A DNA stretch of 64,000 nt from Schistosoma haematobium. Taxonomy: Eukaryota > Platyhelminthes > Trematoda > Strigeidida > Schistosomatidae. The stretch covers positions 63,277,591 through 63,341,590 of the forward strand of contig NC_067195.1 in the NCBI RefSeq assembly GCF_000699445.3. Direction: 5' to 3'. Of the stretch, positions 26,515 through 39,271 are shown one piece after another. Below the pieces are notes generated by a model that was given only the letters and a program-made list of their open reading frames with translations, was not told where the DNA came from and ran no database searches. A program made the translations under genes and the position numbers. How positions within the stretch are numbered: the stretch's first letter is position 1; each line of letters starts with the position of its first letter.

Positions 26515-26724
26515 TTACGGCATCAGAATGAGATGATTCATATTGTTAATTAGCATTCCTTTTGAAATAGTGTCACGCAACTTTTCTCTATTTTTGTATC
26601 CACACTGCTTGCACAACTCATTTATGAAGCCCACTTTCATGTATTCGGCTTCAAGTCGCAATGGTGGTGTGTATGTGAAAGACGTCTGATGACCACAATC
26701 AGTTGTCCAAACCAAACTAGATAT
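26515..26724 (-). other. Unassigned open frame, possible exon or element scrap
   Basis: A minus-strand frame with more balanced composition than its surroundings. It includes DCGHQTSFTYTPPLRLEAEY and ELCKQCGYKNREKLRD before a stop at 26515-26517. CxxC-like cysteines (CKQC) hint at a zinc-binding or conserved domain. An acceptor-like sequence (CCAATATCTAG) lies just upstream at about 26725, and an AG also occurs at the GGTCATCAG. No good donor was found before the stop, so it would be a terminal exon or a transposon relic. I do not recognise the family. It sits on the coding strand of the RADIL-like gene but has no DIL resemblance. Confidence 0.25.
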
Positions 26725-29508
26725 TGGGAGGCAATAAACTATTTTATCTACTAGTTAAAAAGCGATTGATTTAATTTCCAAGCTGCTATTCTATTACACT
26801 ACACCTAGGACAACAACAGAATAACGATTTTCACTTACCGGGTACAAATTTACATACATGGTTTTGGTACACAAGCTAAATATGTGAGCTAGTGATAAAC
26901 TGCGCCGTTTTCTAAACCGAAGTAGTTAGAAAAGGCGGCTGAAAATTGAGACCCATTGGCTGAAGGTTGAACTAAGATAATGATTTGTTGGTTTTAAACT
27001 ACTTCTTCACCACTCAATTTATTTAGTTGACGATTATATTTTACTGATATGATCATTGTGGGTCCAATTCCAAAATGAAATTTTTGTAGTTAACAAATAA
27101 TGTTATAGATAGATTATGCACATTTTATAACCATATTATATTTTTCAAATAAATTGGTTTTATATTCCTAATTTGTAGTGACATGAACAGATTAACAAAT
27201 ATGAAATCAAACTTTTGTGATAATTATAGGGGAACAAGTACAAAGAATTAAATATGGGAAAAATCATCCAAGCCATTTCAAATTTTAATGAATTTTATAC
27301 AATGACTAATGAACTAACTATTTCATACAACAATATTCAGAAAAAAAGCTTCCTATTTATCACAGTAAGAGTAGCGAATTCCTCCATAGTACTTGCGTAT
27401 CATAAAGCACCAATAAAACAAAATATAATTCTAACTACGAAGATGTATTTCTGTCAAAGATAATTTCCGTAATGAAATAACATCAACCAGAGAACCAATG
27501 GAAAATAGACTATATAATTCAGCCATCCCTTTCTAGTTCTTCCAGCAATGAGCATGGGCAACCCTAGACATTAAAGTTTTACGAAATACAGTCCACCATT
27601 AAGCCAACTTTTCAATATCCATTGTTCCATTCTTAGTCAAATCATAATATAGTACGAACAACAATCTTGTTTACAACTTCCTAATTTTCAAAGGTTCTCC
27701 AGTTGACATCACTCTAGAATGAAAAAATCTTCAACTGAAGACGATCTAGAACTTGAGATTTCTCTTGGTTTACACGCTCAAAATTACATTCCTCAGTCCT
27801 TTGCTAGTTTCGTTTCTTGAGCTAAAACAATAAGTACTTCAAAATAAGGTCATTCAGTCTAAGGAATTTTATGTCTACAAATGTATTCATCTTAGTTATA
27901 AATAATCATAGTCATTTCAATGTCGATTAAAGTACAATTACCTATGGACATATGACTTCAAAGTTTTTACATATTACAACTGTCAACTTTTAAAAAAGAA
28001 CAACAAAGTATTGTTGACTTAAGAGTCAACACAATAAGATCGGTTGTAAATTAAGCAACCAGACTTATTTGTACTCTTTAATAAGACAGCCAATAGTGAA
28101 ACTTAGGTTTGATAAAACATATCAGATCACGTAATAATAAACGTGATTTGCTTAACATAACAGTTATTAATTAAAATGACTAATCATAAGATTTTGCAAA
28201 ATATTTGTCCTAAAATATGACAAAATATTTTCGTTTCACTCTATACCATTGTTACCTTCGTCTAAATTTCATTCCTTTCATTATAGTGACTCATCAGTGT
28301 CCATATATTTTACGCCTCATCTCTTTATCTGACCTTAAAAAGCTATATTTAGGATCTTACTATTAACATAAATATTTTAATCACCTATGAATACACCCAA
28401 GTGCAAAAATTCAGTGCATTTCCTCGCCATAGAAATTCTAATACACATAAATGAAATAAATTTTACATAAACTGAATAAAGAAATAACTCGTGTTTATTT
28501 GCCATGACTATGGATAAAGTAACACTGTGTGCTATAGATGTCAACATATCAAACAACAATGAATTTTAGCAATTTGTAGCAATTTCTCATTGTATATCAA
28601 ATTTTATATTGAAATTCATTGTAACTATGACTGATAAGTGTTTTCTCAATGCTAATTTCATTGATTAAATACACAAAGTACCATAATTCAATAAACAAGA
28701 AAATGTACGAATTCATGCTAACAACACTAATAATATGTGCAAAATCACCGTCTATTATATTCATGATTCGTTATTATAATTTGTTTATTAAAAACACTTA
28801 GTTGGTAACAATTAATTCAACATGATCTATTCGTCTGGTTTAATACTGTTCACATACGTTGAATTAGTGTAACTTTCCTCACCAATGGTTCCATAACAAA
28901 GAGAAGACCTCGAATGTCTACTTTGTGTGAGCTTATCTTCGCAACTATCCACTTTTTTAATGTTTATTGACATCATAGCGAAGTGCCCAGGAAAGGATCG
29001 CACCATCCTGATGGGAGACCTAAATGCCAAAGTTGAAATGCACAACACTGCATATGAAGATACCATAGGACGAAACCGACTAGGAGAAAGAAATGAGAAT
29101 GGTTACAGATTTGAAAATCTATGTGCATTCAACAAATTAGTTATATACGACATAATATTTCCATACAAACGAATACACACAATCACATGGATCGCGCCGG
29201 ACCAAACCACAGAGAACAATATAGATCATATTTGAATCAGTAAGCTGTTCACAAAGTAATTGGAAGACGTGAGAACCAGGAGAGCTTCAGATCACCACTA
29301 ACTGGCGGTTTAAAAAAATGAAACTGAAGCTAGAGAAGCATTAGACGACTGGACAAACAACGTTACAAAGATTCAATACAACCTTCACACAAGATTCTAA
29401 CAAACTCAACGAATTCAATATAACTCTCAACAACGGGTTCCAAGCCTTACTAGATCTACTGAAAGAAGAGGAAATTAGGATGGAGGACAATCAGAAAGTG
29501 ATCGACGA

Positions 29509-30071
29509 GGCGAGACTCTAATTTAAGGACGACCTTTGAACGAATGTTAAGTGACCTTGACAATTATTAGCCAATCAGAAGAAAGTTAGTTTAAAGTGAA
29601 AATATATTATATGAAAGTAATGAATTACAGTGGATATTCTCCTTTTACATGATTTAAAAACTTGTTAAGGTTTGATTAAGGTTCAGAGGTTCTGAATTCA
29701 CAATGCATATGGAATAGAAACTCGTCCATTGGGTTAGGGTTAGGTTTACGGGTAAGGTTAGGGTTTAAGGTTAAGGTTAGGGTTAGGTTAGGGTTTAGGT
29801 TTAGGATTAGAGTGCTAACATACGGTTAGGGTTTAGGGTTAGGATTAGGGTGCTAGCATACGGTTAGGGTTAGGGTTAAGGTTAGGGTTTAGTGTTAAGT
29901 TAGGGTTAGGATGCTAACATACGAGTTTTTAAATCGTGTAAAAGAAGAATATCAGCTGTATTTTATTACTTACTTTTAATATATTTTCACATTATGCAGT
30001 CTTCTGATTGGCTAATAATTGTAATTGCTCAAACACTTCTGATTGGCTCGTCCCTAAATTAGAGTCTCGCT
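29509..30071. mobile_element. 563-bp TIR element carrying a telomere-like array
   Basis: A non-coding fold-back element inserted in RTE copy G. Its ends are inverted repeats (GCGAGACTCTAATTTAAGGA at 29510 and the complement of GCGAGACTCTAATTTAGGGA ending at 30070). Subterminal inverted arms of about 140 bp include ATTATTAGCCAATCAGAAG, GTGAAAATATATTA and GATTTAAAAACT on one side and their complements on the other. The 8-bp direct repeat ATCGACGA flanks it (29501-29508 and 30072-30079), and the RTE reading frame continues across (KVIDE / IDEAPTP), as expected of a target-site duplication. Eight-bp duplications are typical of hAT-type DNA transposons, but the termini do not match a hAT consensus that I know. 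No transposase, so non-autonomous. Confidence 0.8.
29731..29922 (+). repeat. Interstitial telomere-like (TTAGGG)n array
   Basis: About 190 bp of TTAGGG and near variants (TTTAGGG, TTAAGG, TTAGGT), broken by three spacers of the form GTGCTARCATACG (about 29812, 29857 and 29911). It sits at the centre of the TIR element, between its inverted arms. This is not a chromosome end, since RTE sequence continues on both sides. Confidence 0.9.
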
Positions 30072-31715
30072 ATCGACGAAGCACCAACTCCAACATATCA
30101 GCAGGTACTGGGCCACAACAAGAATCATCATAAGGAATGGATCTCTATCGAAACCATGTACCACATTCAAGAAACAAAGAACAAGAAGACAGCAATTAAC
30201 AACAGCCCTACAAGAACAGAGAAGGTCAATGCACAAGCAAAATAGACTAGAGCGAACAAGCAAGTGAAGAGCAGCATTATAGCTGACAAGCAGAAATACG
30301 TGGAAGACCGAGCAACGACAATGGAAAAGCTGCAACAGAAGGAAATATGAGACGGCCATATGACTCAACGAAGAAACTAGCAAGCAACACATGGCAAGCC
30401 AGAGAGACCAGTCAAGGACAAATAACGCAAGCCAACAACAGATTGAGGAACAGAGGAACAGATGGGGGGAACACTTTGAGGAACTCTTAAATACACCAGC
30501 TCCATCGAATTCACAAAACATCGAAACAGCACACACAGACATCCATATGACTGTTACTCCACCAACGACGAAAGAAATCAAGATGGCTATAAGACAAATT
30601 AGGAGTGGGAAAGCAGCAGGACCTGACAATACACCACCTAAAGCATTGAAGTCACAAATAGAAGCAACTGCAAACATGCTCCACGTTCTATCCATGAAGA
30701 TTTGGCAGGAAGAACAAGATATCAAAGAAAGGAGATCTGAGCAAATGCGCAAACTACAAAGACATCACACCATTATCGGTAACAAGAAAGGTTTTCCACA
30801 GTGTTGCTGAACTGCATGAAAGATTCAGTAGCCATCCAGCTTCTAGATCAATAGACCGGTCCCATTAGGATCGGTCGTGCACAGACCAAATCGCGACACT
30901 ACGAATCATCGTAAGACGATCAGTTAACTGGAACGCGTCACTATACATCATTTTTCTTGGTCATGAGAAACAATTTGATAGTGTGGATAAAAGAACCTTA
31001 TGGTACCTTCTTCGACTCTAAAGAGTGAGTAGTTGACAAGATCGTCAACATCATCCGGAATTCATACGACGGCCCACACTACAGAGTAGTGCATGGAGGA
31101 CAGCAGACAGATGCTTTCAAAGTGAGGATTGAATTTAGATAAGGCTGCTTACTATCCTCCTTTCCTTTTATTCTGCTGGTCGATTGAATTATAAAGACCT
31201 CCACATCTCAGGAAAGCACGGAATACAATGGACAGCTTGGAAGAAGCTAGACGATTTGAACTTCACAAATGATCAGGCTCTTTTATCCGATACAATCAAT
31301 AACTGAGATGAAGACAGTCAGTGTATCAGTAGCCTGTGCAGCACTAGGTCTCAACATCATAAAAACGGAGAAAGCGAAATCCTCAAATATAACATGGTGA
31401 ACACCTACCTAGTCACACTTGATGGAGAAACTCTGGAAGAGATAGAAAGTTTCATGTATCTGGGTAGCATTATCAATGAACAAGAAGGATCCGATGCAAA
31501 TATGAAGGCATGGTTTGGCAAAGCAAGAACAGCATTCGTACAGCTGAAGAGCATGTGGAACTTAAAACAACCATCTAGAACCCAATATCAAAGTCAGAAT
31601 CTTCAATACGAACGTCGAAACAGTTCTACTGTACGGAGCTGAAACTTGGAGTACCATTACAACCATCATCAAAAAGTACGAAAATTTATGGACAGTTGTC
31701 TACGCGAGAATCCTG

Positions 31716-32655
31716 GTGGGCAGCCTGTGCTCCCACGAGGGGTAACAGGAGTTAGCAAGAAATATAACTACGTCTATAGTACAACCATACAACGTCTGAA
31801 ACACAAACAAGGACTTAATTTAACTATCGTTTCACAATCCTGCATTCTACTATACTACTGTGAACTTGAGCCAGTACTACTTTTGATAATAGTATAAGAA
31901 AAACCCCCTGAATGATTGGATATAGGGTTTTGTTACTAATAGTTTATTGCTTAAGTTTATCAAACATTATTAGAAAGCCTAAATATTTCATGAGACTTTA
32001 GACCATCCTACAATTGTTATCTGATAGTTTACCATACTTATCTACAAAAACAGTTAACGAAAACATAACTCAAGCATTAAATAAGCACTTTATATGTTTT
32101 CACAATTCTATCAGTTCTAATTAAAGTACTTTTAAGAAAAATTAAAAGTTCAGTTTAACACTATTTATATTAAATTACTAATAATAATTACAATAATTTG
32201 AAAGGTAAATGTATAAGAATTTTACCAAATAAATAAACATTTCAACTAATGAAACTATTAGAAAAATTATAAATGTTTCTATCCTTAAACTATTTAACCA
32301 GTGAATAAAGCATAATATACAAATATTTATTGTATTATCTTAATAAATTCTTAACACTAATAGGTAAAGTTTTCTATTGATCGATTAATAGTACAATACG
32401 AGAAATAACCGATCACATTTTAGCTAATAGACCTTCTTTGGGATTTCATACACATAACTAAACTATACAATAATTGATTAAGCAAAGGTTTCAAAGGATT
32501 ATGTATCAGAAACATTATTATTTATGATAAAAGGATACTTTTAATAATGGTTTTTAGAAATGTTTCGAAAAAATAAAACCAAACAAAGCAGAGATGTTGA
32601 TTATGAAAAATAGTGTCAGTCGCAAAAATAAACTTATCAATGGTAAAGCTTTAAA
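31716..32655. other. AT-rich intronic stretch
   Basis: Nothing recognised beyond short spurious open frames. Confidence 0.55.
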
Positions 32656-33242
32656 GAGTCAGTCATTCAGTCAGCTAAAACGTAGGACCAAGGCACATAT
32701 ATGCATAGGTCCAAGTTGCCATACCTCATTAACACAGCAAGATGAACACCGGATTCATAGAAGCAGTTAATTCAATGGTAGTAATATATAAACGAAAGAT
32801 TGCATATAAGGATATAATACAGGAAGGAAGAATTAGTTCGTAGAAAGAAAGATATGGAGTGATTTTAATCTCTTAGTTTAAGAGAAGGCAGAGAGTGTAT
32901 ACACCTACGCCATTGTGATCGATTCTGAGCCATGTCACCAAGAGTCTCCAAACATTAGCTACGATAGTCACGTGGACCCCAATCAAATAGTCTGCATCTG
33001 CCAACATGGCTCCGACTAGAAGTTAGTGACTTCAAGCATTGATGCCACGTTTTGGTTTGGCCGCCCCTAACTTTCTTCCAACCATCTCCAACACCGGTTA
33101 GCATTGCACGTCGTGGTAATCGGTGTTCAGCCATACGTAACACGTGGCCCAACCATCTCAGTCGATGAAGAATCACAACATCAACTAATTTACCATCATT
33201 CTCTAATACCCTGCACGTCTAACCTAACTATTACTTACCCAG
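32656..33242 (-). mobile_element. Perere-3-like RTE 3' fragment (copy B)
   Basis: A 5'-truncated insertion. It contains the 73-codon C-terminal frame (33176-32955, RLRWLGHVLRMAEHRLPRRA to YRS-stop), then, out of that stop, QCLETLGDMAQNRSQ and RRCIHSLPSLKLRD, then a 3' UTR of about 250 bp ending in CTACGTTTTAGCTGACTGA at 32660-32690 (minus strand). It is nearly identical to the 3' ends of copies C, D and E, so a recent copy of one subfamily. The right-hand truncation is near 33242. Confidence 0.9.
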
Positions 33243-36200
33243 TGAACCCAGGTTTAAAGATGATAGCTCTGAAAAGTTAACTCCTATTTAAAGTAAGTAT
33301 TGAATCATCTAGCTGTTTAAATGTGTCTTTTGTTATCAGCACTTGTTCAAAACAAAAACATACATATTTTATCTGTTAAGCTATAATAAGAGAGAATAAA
33401 ATAATTCAAATTGTAATGTAAATGAATGTTATTAAAATTTGATAATGCGATTTACAAAGTAGACAAAATTGACCTTGATAATTTTCTGGGATTGTTTTTC
33501 ATTCCTATAAATTTCCGTATTAAAATAAACTTTTTCAACTTAGTGAAGTCCATTAGTTATAAGAAAAAAAGATAATAAATGTATACAACTAATCAGCATT
33601 TCTTATTTATAAATTATATATCCCTATCAGTCACGTAAGGCAAAAATATATCAGAAGTATATACAAACGTACCTATCTAAAGAAAATAGGTAACTTAGTT
33701 AAATGACTACATTATCATGTTTCTGAAAACAGGAAAACATATTACCGATAATACAACATATTGGAACTTATCTATCTGAAAAGTAATGCTTCATCAATTC
33801 AGATGTAAAATATGTAAGTAATAGAAAAGATGTAAGGCTTTTAGCAGAATAACAGTAATGTATGCAGAAGCATTGAAAATACACAACTGTCTTGAGGATA
33901 TATTTAGTTTAAATTCGTCTCAAACAATTAAAAGGAAAAACAGTATGGAAACTGCGTTGTATGAAATGTCTATATACATCAACTGGTTACTAAATATTAA
34001 ACAATTTTACACTGTCTACTCCTTAATATTTAATAAATTATACAAATAAAATTATAGTACGAGTACTAGCCTTGATATATTGTTGCACTTTGTCTTGATG
34101 TTAAATCTGTTGAAATTAATTGACCGGAAATCCTTAACTTATATTTTGTTCTGTATGACATTTTTCAGCAGGTAATACATGACGTTTTGTTGAAAACTAA
34201 TATTTTCCAAAAAATTCGTACTGTTATCATTCTCTAGTACATTAAATTAATTGTAACTCGACGATAATATTTACTTAGTGCTAAGAACTAAAAAAACAAG
34301 ATCGGTTACTACTTTGTAAATAACACCCATTTCAACCACATTAAAATATTTCATTCTTTAATTTCATCATACACTTTAATAAATTGTCTTTATTTTAATG
34401 TTACGTTTCACTTAGGTCAACTACTTCGGAAAAAAAAGAGACTAGTACAGTTTACAACTTGACTTTGATCTCCACAACCACTTGTTTGTGTATAGTTTAA
34501 TGTTACTGACGTTTCAAGAATTAAGCTTGCTCAAGTATCAAAATAAGTCTGATAAGTCGTTTCTAAATAAAATAAGATTATATATATATTTCGGTTATTA
34601 CATCAAAACACAATGTCAGAATCTAAATCATGTTTAATTCATTATGTTCTATAGCATAGACTTGTGTACATGTGCTACTGAACAATACACATTGTAATAT
34701 TTTGTGTATTTCAATTAAATGTCAAGTTCACTAAAGTGAGATGTTTCAATTTAATTGAAGAAAGAAATGAAATTAGTATATATGTTATGTGTATTACTAT
34801 TAATTAAAAGAAACAACCAGAATTTATTATTTTTTGTTTGTTAGTGAATACGTGATTAAACGAAAATATACGTCAATATTAAGATTGAGAGGTATTACTG
34901 ATTATCTATAGTATACAATGAAGGTAAATAATAATCGATTTGTGCAATCTGTTCTTAATAAACATTAAATCCAAATTACTGAGGTATTTCAAACAAATTA
35001 ACATGTATTTAACTTTGGTATAAGTTGAAGTAATATTGTGGTTAACAAACTGACATAATTTGCTATCCATTCAGGCACCATGGATGATTCAAAATCTAAC
35101 CAACTCAATAAGACAACAGAAGAATACAAGAAGATTTAACAGGCCGCATAGCCTACTTTTAAATAAATAATATTTACTTCTCATCCGTACTCATTGGAAG
35201 ACACACTGACCTTGATATAGACATTCAAGTGATGACCTTGTGTAACGAAAAATTCTACCAAAAATAGTAACTCACCCACGGATATACTTGACTGATTCAT
35301 TTAGTTTGCTCTACCGAACTCAGAAATTTCACTGATATCGAGTAACAATCATAAAATACTGTATGACAGTGTTAGACAGGAAAAGCTTTGTTGAACAACA
35401 ACTACCAACCAAAATGTCAAAAAAAGTATTATTAATGAGAAGCTGACATCTTGATCCTAGACAATTCTGCCAATGAATCTTCAGTAATTCGAATGTCTTC
35501 AAACATCACACTGAAATTGGTAAATAAAAAATTTATCCCAACTGATTTATCTCCCATTAGTTCACTCTTCCGAGTTATCGAACTGAATTGCAATGGTGTG
35601 CAGAGAGTGTATACAAAATCTGATTGCTTCTTTTACACTCAGTATATCGGAGACAAAATGCTATTTCCGCTAAATGTTTTCGAAATCTACTATAGTTAGT
35701 TTTCAAAGTAAGCAGTACGTGTTCGTTTATCGAGTACCGCTGACGATTTTTTGACAATGCTATAGTTGAAATTTGGTAAAAATAAACATCCAATCCACTT
35801 TGTCAACCCTAAGTAATATCTAATTTTTAATCATACAGAAACAGTCTTCCAACCAGCTTTACTTCAGAAAGTACAATTTAAGATCAATCAAATCATCGGA
35901 TTTTCTAAACAAGGACATTAGCTGACTGGACAGTCATTGTGCTGAAATGCGGTTAGTTGTGTAAATATTAACTAAGCGATGGTCATGCAAGACTCACAGT
36001 AACTGAAGCAGAAGTTAATATACAAAAACGGTAAACCAGATGAGTTAAGTCCTTCCACAAGTAAGATTTCTCTATATTTCATCTCAATATGCATAAATTT
36101 GTTATGCTTCTGAATTAACAAACCAAGAAAATTATTTGACCTGTTTCTGAAGAACTCTCAGATTTCACAACCATTCATAATCCTAAAAATGTTTTATGAC

Positions 36201-37363
36201 CCACATTTTGCGAAACCTGATTTTCGAAACACTAACCTTCCTTCTTTAAACCATGTTTTTATTTATTTTTCGCTTTTTTATGATTAGAGCACGAAAACTA
36301 CTGTTTTTTAGGATGCTACTGAACAAATGTAATGTTGTTTCCATAATAAATAAAGATTACTCGGAAAATTACTGTTTACTTCAATACACCCACCACTCAA
36401 ACAGAGCATATAAACATTCCTTTCAGATTTTACCTACTAACAAAAAGACTGGTATTCAAATGATAAACACTTGCTGAAATCCAAGTTGTTGATAAAACAG
36501 GCCATACTTCAAGTAGCAAGTAACTGTACGGATAATCTATGTTTATGAGGGGTTCGATCCCATTAAATAATTCATGGAGTCGTAACTATGGTCGTTGAAG
36601 AGTAAAGGAATATATAAATACAAATTCAGTAAACTTTTGAAATTAGTATCTTACTAAGTAGCATCCTAAAATCTTACCATTATATCTTTCTCTGTAGCTT
36701 AACGATTGAAATTTCTACTTGAAACTACAGATTATAACATGTTAATTAACTAATTTTCCTAATATGAGTCAGTCCTGATAGTTTTCAATTATATGGATAT
36801 ATAATCTTTATCGAAACCAACTGACTTATGGCTTGTAACGAAATTAAAACATACATTTCTACTAGAATTAGACGCTTTGTAATTAAACTATTCATCTCAA
36901 AGAAATCATCACTACCAAAAGCATCAACTATTCAATCTAATTTTCCTTGCATTAGGTATAGTTTTCTAATGAAAATTACATCCAAACTGGATTTATTTAT
37001 TTAGACTATGAAATTACTACTGAATGTGAAATGTATTCACTTTGTTCTTTGAATACTGTTGATAAATGTATTTCTTTAAAACGATAGTGGAAAGAATTAA
37101 TTCTATCAACAACAAACAAAAGATTTCAATGAAAAAATTTACACAAAATAGTTTACTCTTAAAGCTTAAATTTTTATTATTACAAACTTCTGCTTTTTAT
37201 TGAATGAATAGCTTAAAGAACTATTAAATTGATTCTTGTAATACGTACAAAACGTTAAAAAAACTAATTATTATACATTAGGTTAACAACTACAATGAAC
37301 TTATGTTGCCAACAAACGATTTTCTATCATTAATTTTTTTAAAAAATTACTCATAATACTCAC
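33243..37363. other. AT-rich intronic stretch next to the RADIL-like 5' exon
   Basis: The first part of the proposed long intron, read on the minus strand. No exon with convincing splice sites was found. Open frames such as 35451-35699 and 36253-36477 have no recognisable family and are probably chance. Confidence 0.5.
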
Positions 37364-39271
37364 CAACTCGACCCGTTTTTGATAATTGGATAATATTGAT
37401 GTAATTTGTTTAAAAAGATGTTCAATAGAATTATTCTTCAATTTGTTAAATCCTGGATTTTTAGTATTGATACCATTCTTCACAATATTATTGATATTTT
37501 TATGAGTGTTGACTGAAGAAGTAGTAACAGTAGTATTGTCATTGCGTAATTTAACCAATCCAATAGCTCTAATCAATAAACTTAACAAACATGCTGATCT
37601 CCATGGTTCTAATATTGAATCGGTTTCGATATCCCATACACCTAATGCATCTAAACTTATTAATTTCTGTGAAATGGATGATGACAGAGAAGAGGTTGAC
37701 ACCGAAGTTGATAATGTTGAATCAGAAATTCTCAATGGAACTAGCAATGGCTCAATTATCCATTCCAATTCATTTAATGCTGGAATTGCTTTGTATTGTT
37801 TCATATCTTCGAGTACAGAGGATGAATAAACACTCAAACTGTCGTGTTCTGATGAACGCGGAGTGATATCATTATCACTGGATACATTTGTCTTGATATT
37901 TTTCACATTTCTGTTTATTTCCATATTATTAATACTACCAGTATCATTTTTTGTAAATGAAAGTTCTAATTTATGGTCAGGTATACACCTTGGATCTTTA
38001 AATAAATAAACATAACCACGTTTACGTGAACCAAAAAAGACGAGATCACCAGGACGAAGTTGTTGTCTTTGGAATTTTAGTGAACAAGATGGTTTGACCA
38101 AGTTATCATTAACATAAATTTCAATATTATCTTGTATACGATGAAAACTATTAGGTGTCACGGAACCACTAGAACTAACAGTAGGATCCATACCCTGATC
38201 CCATGGTTCAAGAAATACTAAGCTTTCCTTAGATGAATTATTTGATGTGTTCAGTACATTATAACCTACAACTTTTGCAATAATACAATCCCCTTCAGAT
38301 GAATTCATTTCAGATGGTGTAGGATATAGCCGAATATCAACGTGTTTCCCATAACCAACAGTCATATATGACTGCATTGCATTATCAATGATTAACTTGG
38401 TAACATCATGCAAAAGAACATCACGATCTGGTTGATTACCACGTAATAAAAGGAAATAAGGTCCATGTGGAATTTGTAGTCCTCTAAATGCGCGACCTCG
38501 TCGAGAATCTTTGAAGTGTGTAATTCCATTTACAGGTGTACAAGATCTTGATGAATTTAATGTAGTTTGAGAAGTTGAAACAGAACCTCGTAAACTAGCC
38601 TGTGAACCATCTACACTTCTACTTCCTTTCATAAACATGGATCCAGATGTATTATAGTCATTGTTTACGGGTCTGAGTTCTAATCTCCGGCATAATCCGT
38701 AACCTGGAATAGTGTTTTGTAATAATGAGATAATATTTTCATTTAAATCTATTTGACGAGTATTACGTTCAGTGAAAGACCAAATCGGTGTAGCTGATAA
38801 ATGAGGGGATGGAACTGGTTGAATATGTCCAATAATTTCATATAAACAAAAATCATCACGTGTCCCATATTTTAAATAATAACTGTCAACTAACTCTTTA
38901 ACAACTGATCCTGCCGTTGTTGAACCATTAATTCTTATAGTTTTAAAATGATCTCCTTCACGTACTTTTTCACAAAATATTTTAAGAAAATGCTTTTTAA
39001 AGCCATCATTCGTTATTATTTGTTCCCAGGATAAGTCCTTTGGATATGAAAAAATTTCATTGTCTTTATTATTACTATTATCATATCTAATGTTGCTACT
39101 ACTATGATTATTCCATATAGCAGATGATGATATGTTTTGACGCGATTTCGATGCTGAACGAGATGTGCGAAAAATCGACCTTTTCTTTTTTTCTGAGTTT
39201 CGTTCGTTAGTTAAAGTATTACCACGGGGAATTTGGGAGTTCGAGCCAAGGTTTGCAACTCTGTTTAACAT
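37364..39271 (-). CDS. RADIL: RADIL/RASIP1-like Ras/Rap effector, 5' coding exon
   Basis: A 636-codon exon, the longest open frame in the window. ATG at 39271 is the first after an upstream in-frame TAA. The exon ends at donor GTGAGT (37363-37358) in phase 0; the frame runs on to a stop at 37301 but that tail (VSIMSNFLKK) is intron. Layout: basic, Ser/Asn-rich N-terminus (1-75); Ras-association domain, about 105-202 (FKTIRINGSTTAGSVVKELV ... LCRRLELRPV); a PHGPYFLLLRGNQPDRDVLL block (268-287); FHA-like region, about 376-425 (NIEIYVNDNLV, LRPGDLVFFGSRKRGYVYLF); a Ser/Asn-rich linker; and the start of a DIL domain (about 500-636). In vertebrates RADIL and RASIP1 bind Rap/Ras-GTP and act in adhesion and junction control; the order RA-FHA-DIL fits them rather than afadin. 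Asn/Ser expansions are lineage-specific filler. Choosing between RADIL and RASIP1 needs the missing C-terminus. Confidence 0.85.

Larger units (their letters stand above)
24781..28964. other. AT-rich intronic stretch
   Basis: Inside the proposed RADIL-like intron. Apart from the microsatellite and the unassigned open frame listed separately, nothing was recognised. A patch at about 26880-26990 (CTGCGCCGTTTTCTAAACC and onward) looks like an interspersed repeat of unknown type. Confidence 0.45.
28965..31715 (+). mobile_element. SR2-like RTE retrotransposon, pseudogenic (copy G)
   Basis: An RTE-clade element with most domains but many breaks. Endonuclease part (28970-29235): GKDRTILMGDLNAKVEM, then NGYRFENLCAFNKLV and ITWIAPDQTTENNIDHI. 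The linker runs to 29508 and is interrupted by a 563-bp TIR element (separate entry); the frame resumes at IDEAPTPTYQQVLGH. RT: QQQIEEQRNRWGEHFEELLN, MAIRQIRSGKAAGPDN (30580-30630), then a deletion and frameshift, CTDQIATLRIIVRRSVNWNA, LGHEKQFDSVDKRTLW, and YLGSIINEQEGSDANMKAWF (31458-31517). It fades out after DSCLRENP near 31715. The palm motif reads NDQA in place of ADD. Non-functional. Its sequence is nearly the same as copy H at the right end of the window. Confidence 0.9.

Noticed and set aside
29731..29922. Chromosome end or healed break (telomere repeats)
   Set aside because: The array is degenerate, lies between inverted arms inside an RTE frame, and is repeated with the same variants at 63.5 kb.
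30054..30752. Minus-strand open frame of 232 codons, rich in Cys, Leu and Ser
   Set aside because: It is the antisense of the RTE copy G RT/linker region; the same shadow appears in copy H at 62671-63342. The plus strand carries clear RTE motifs.
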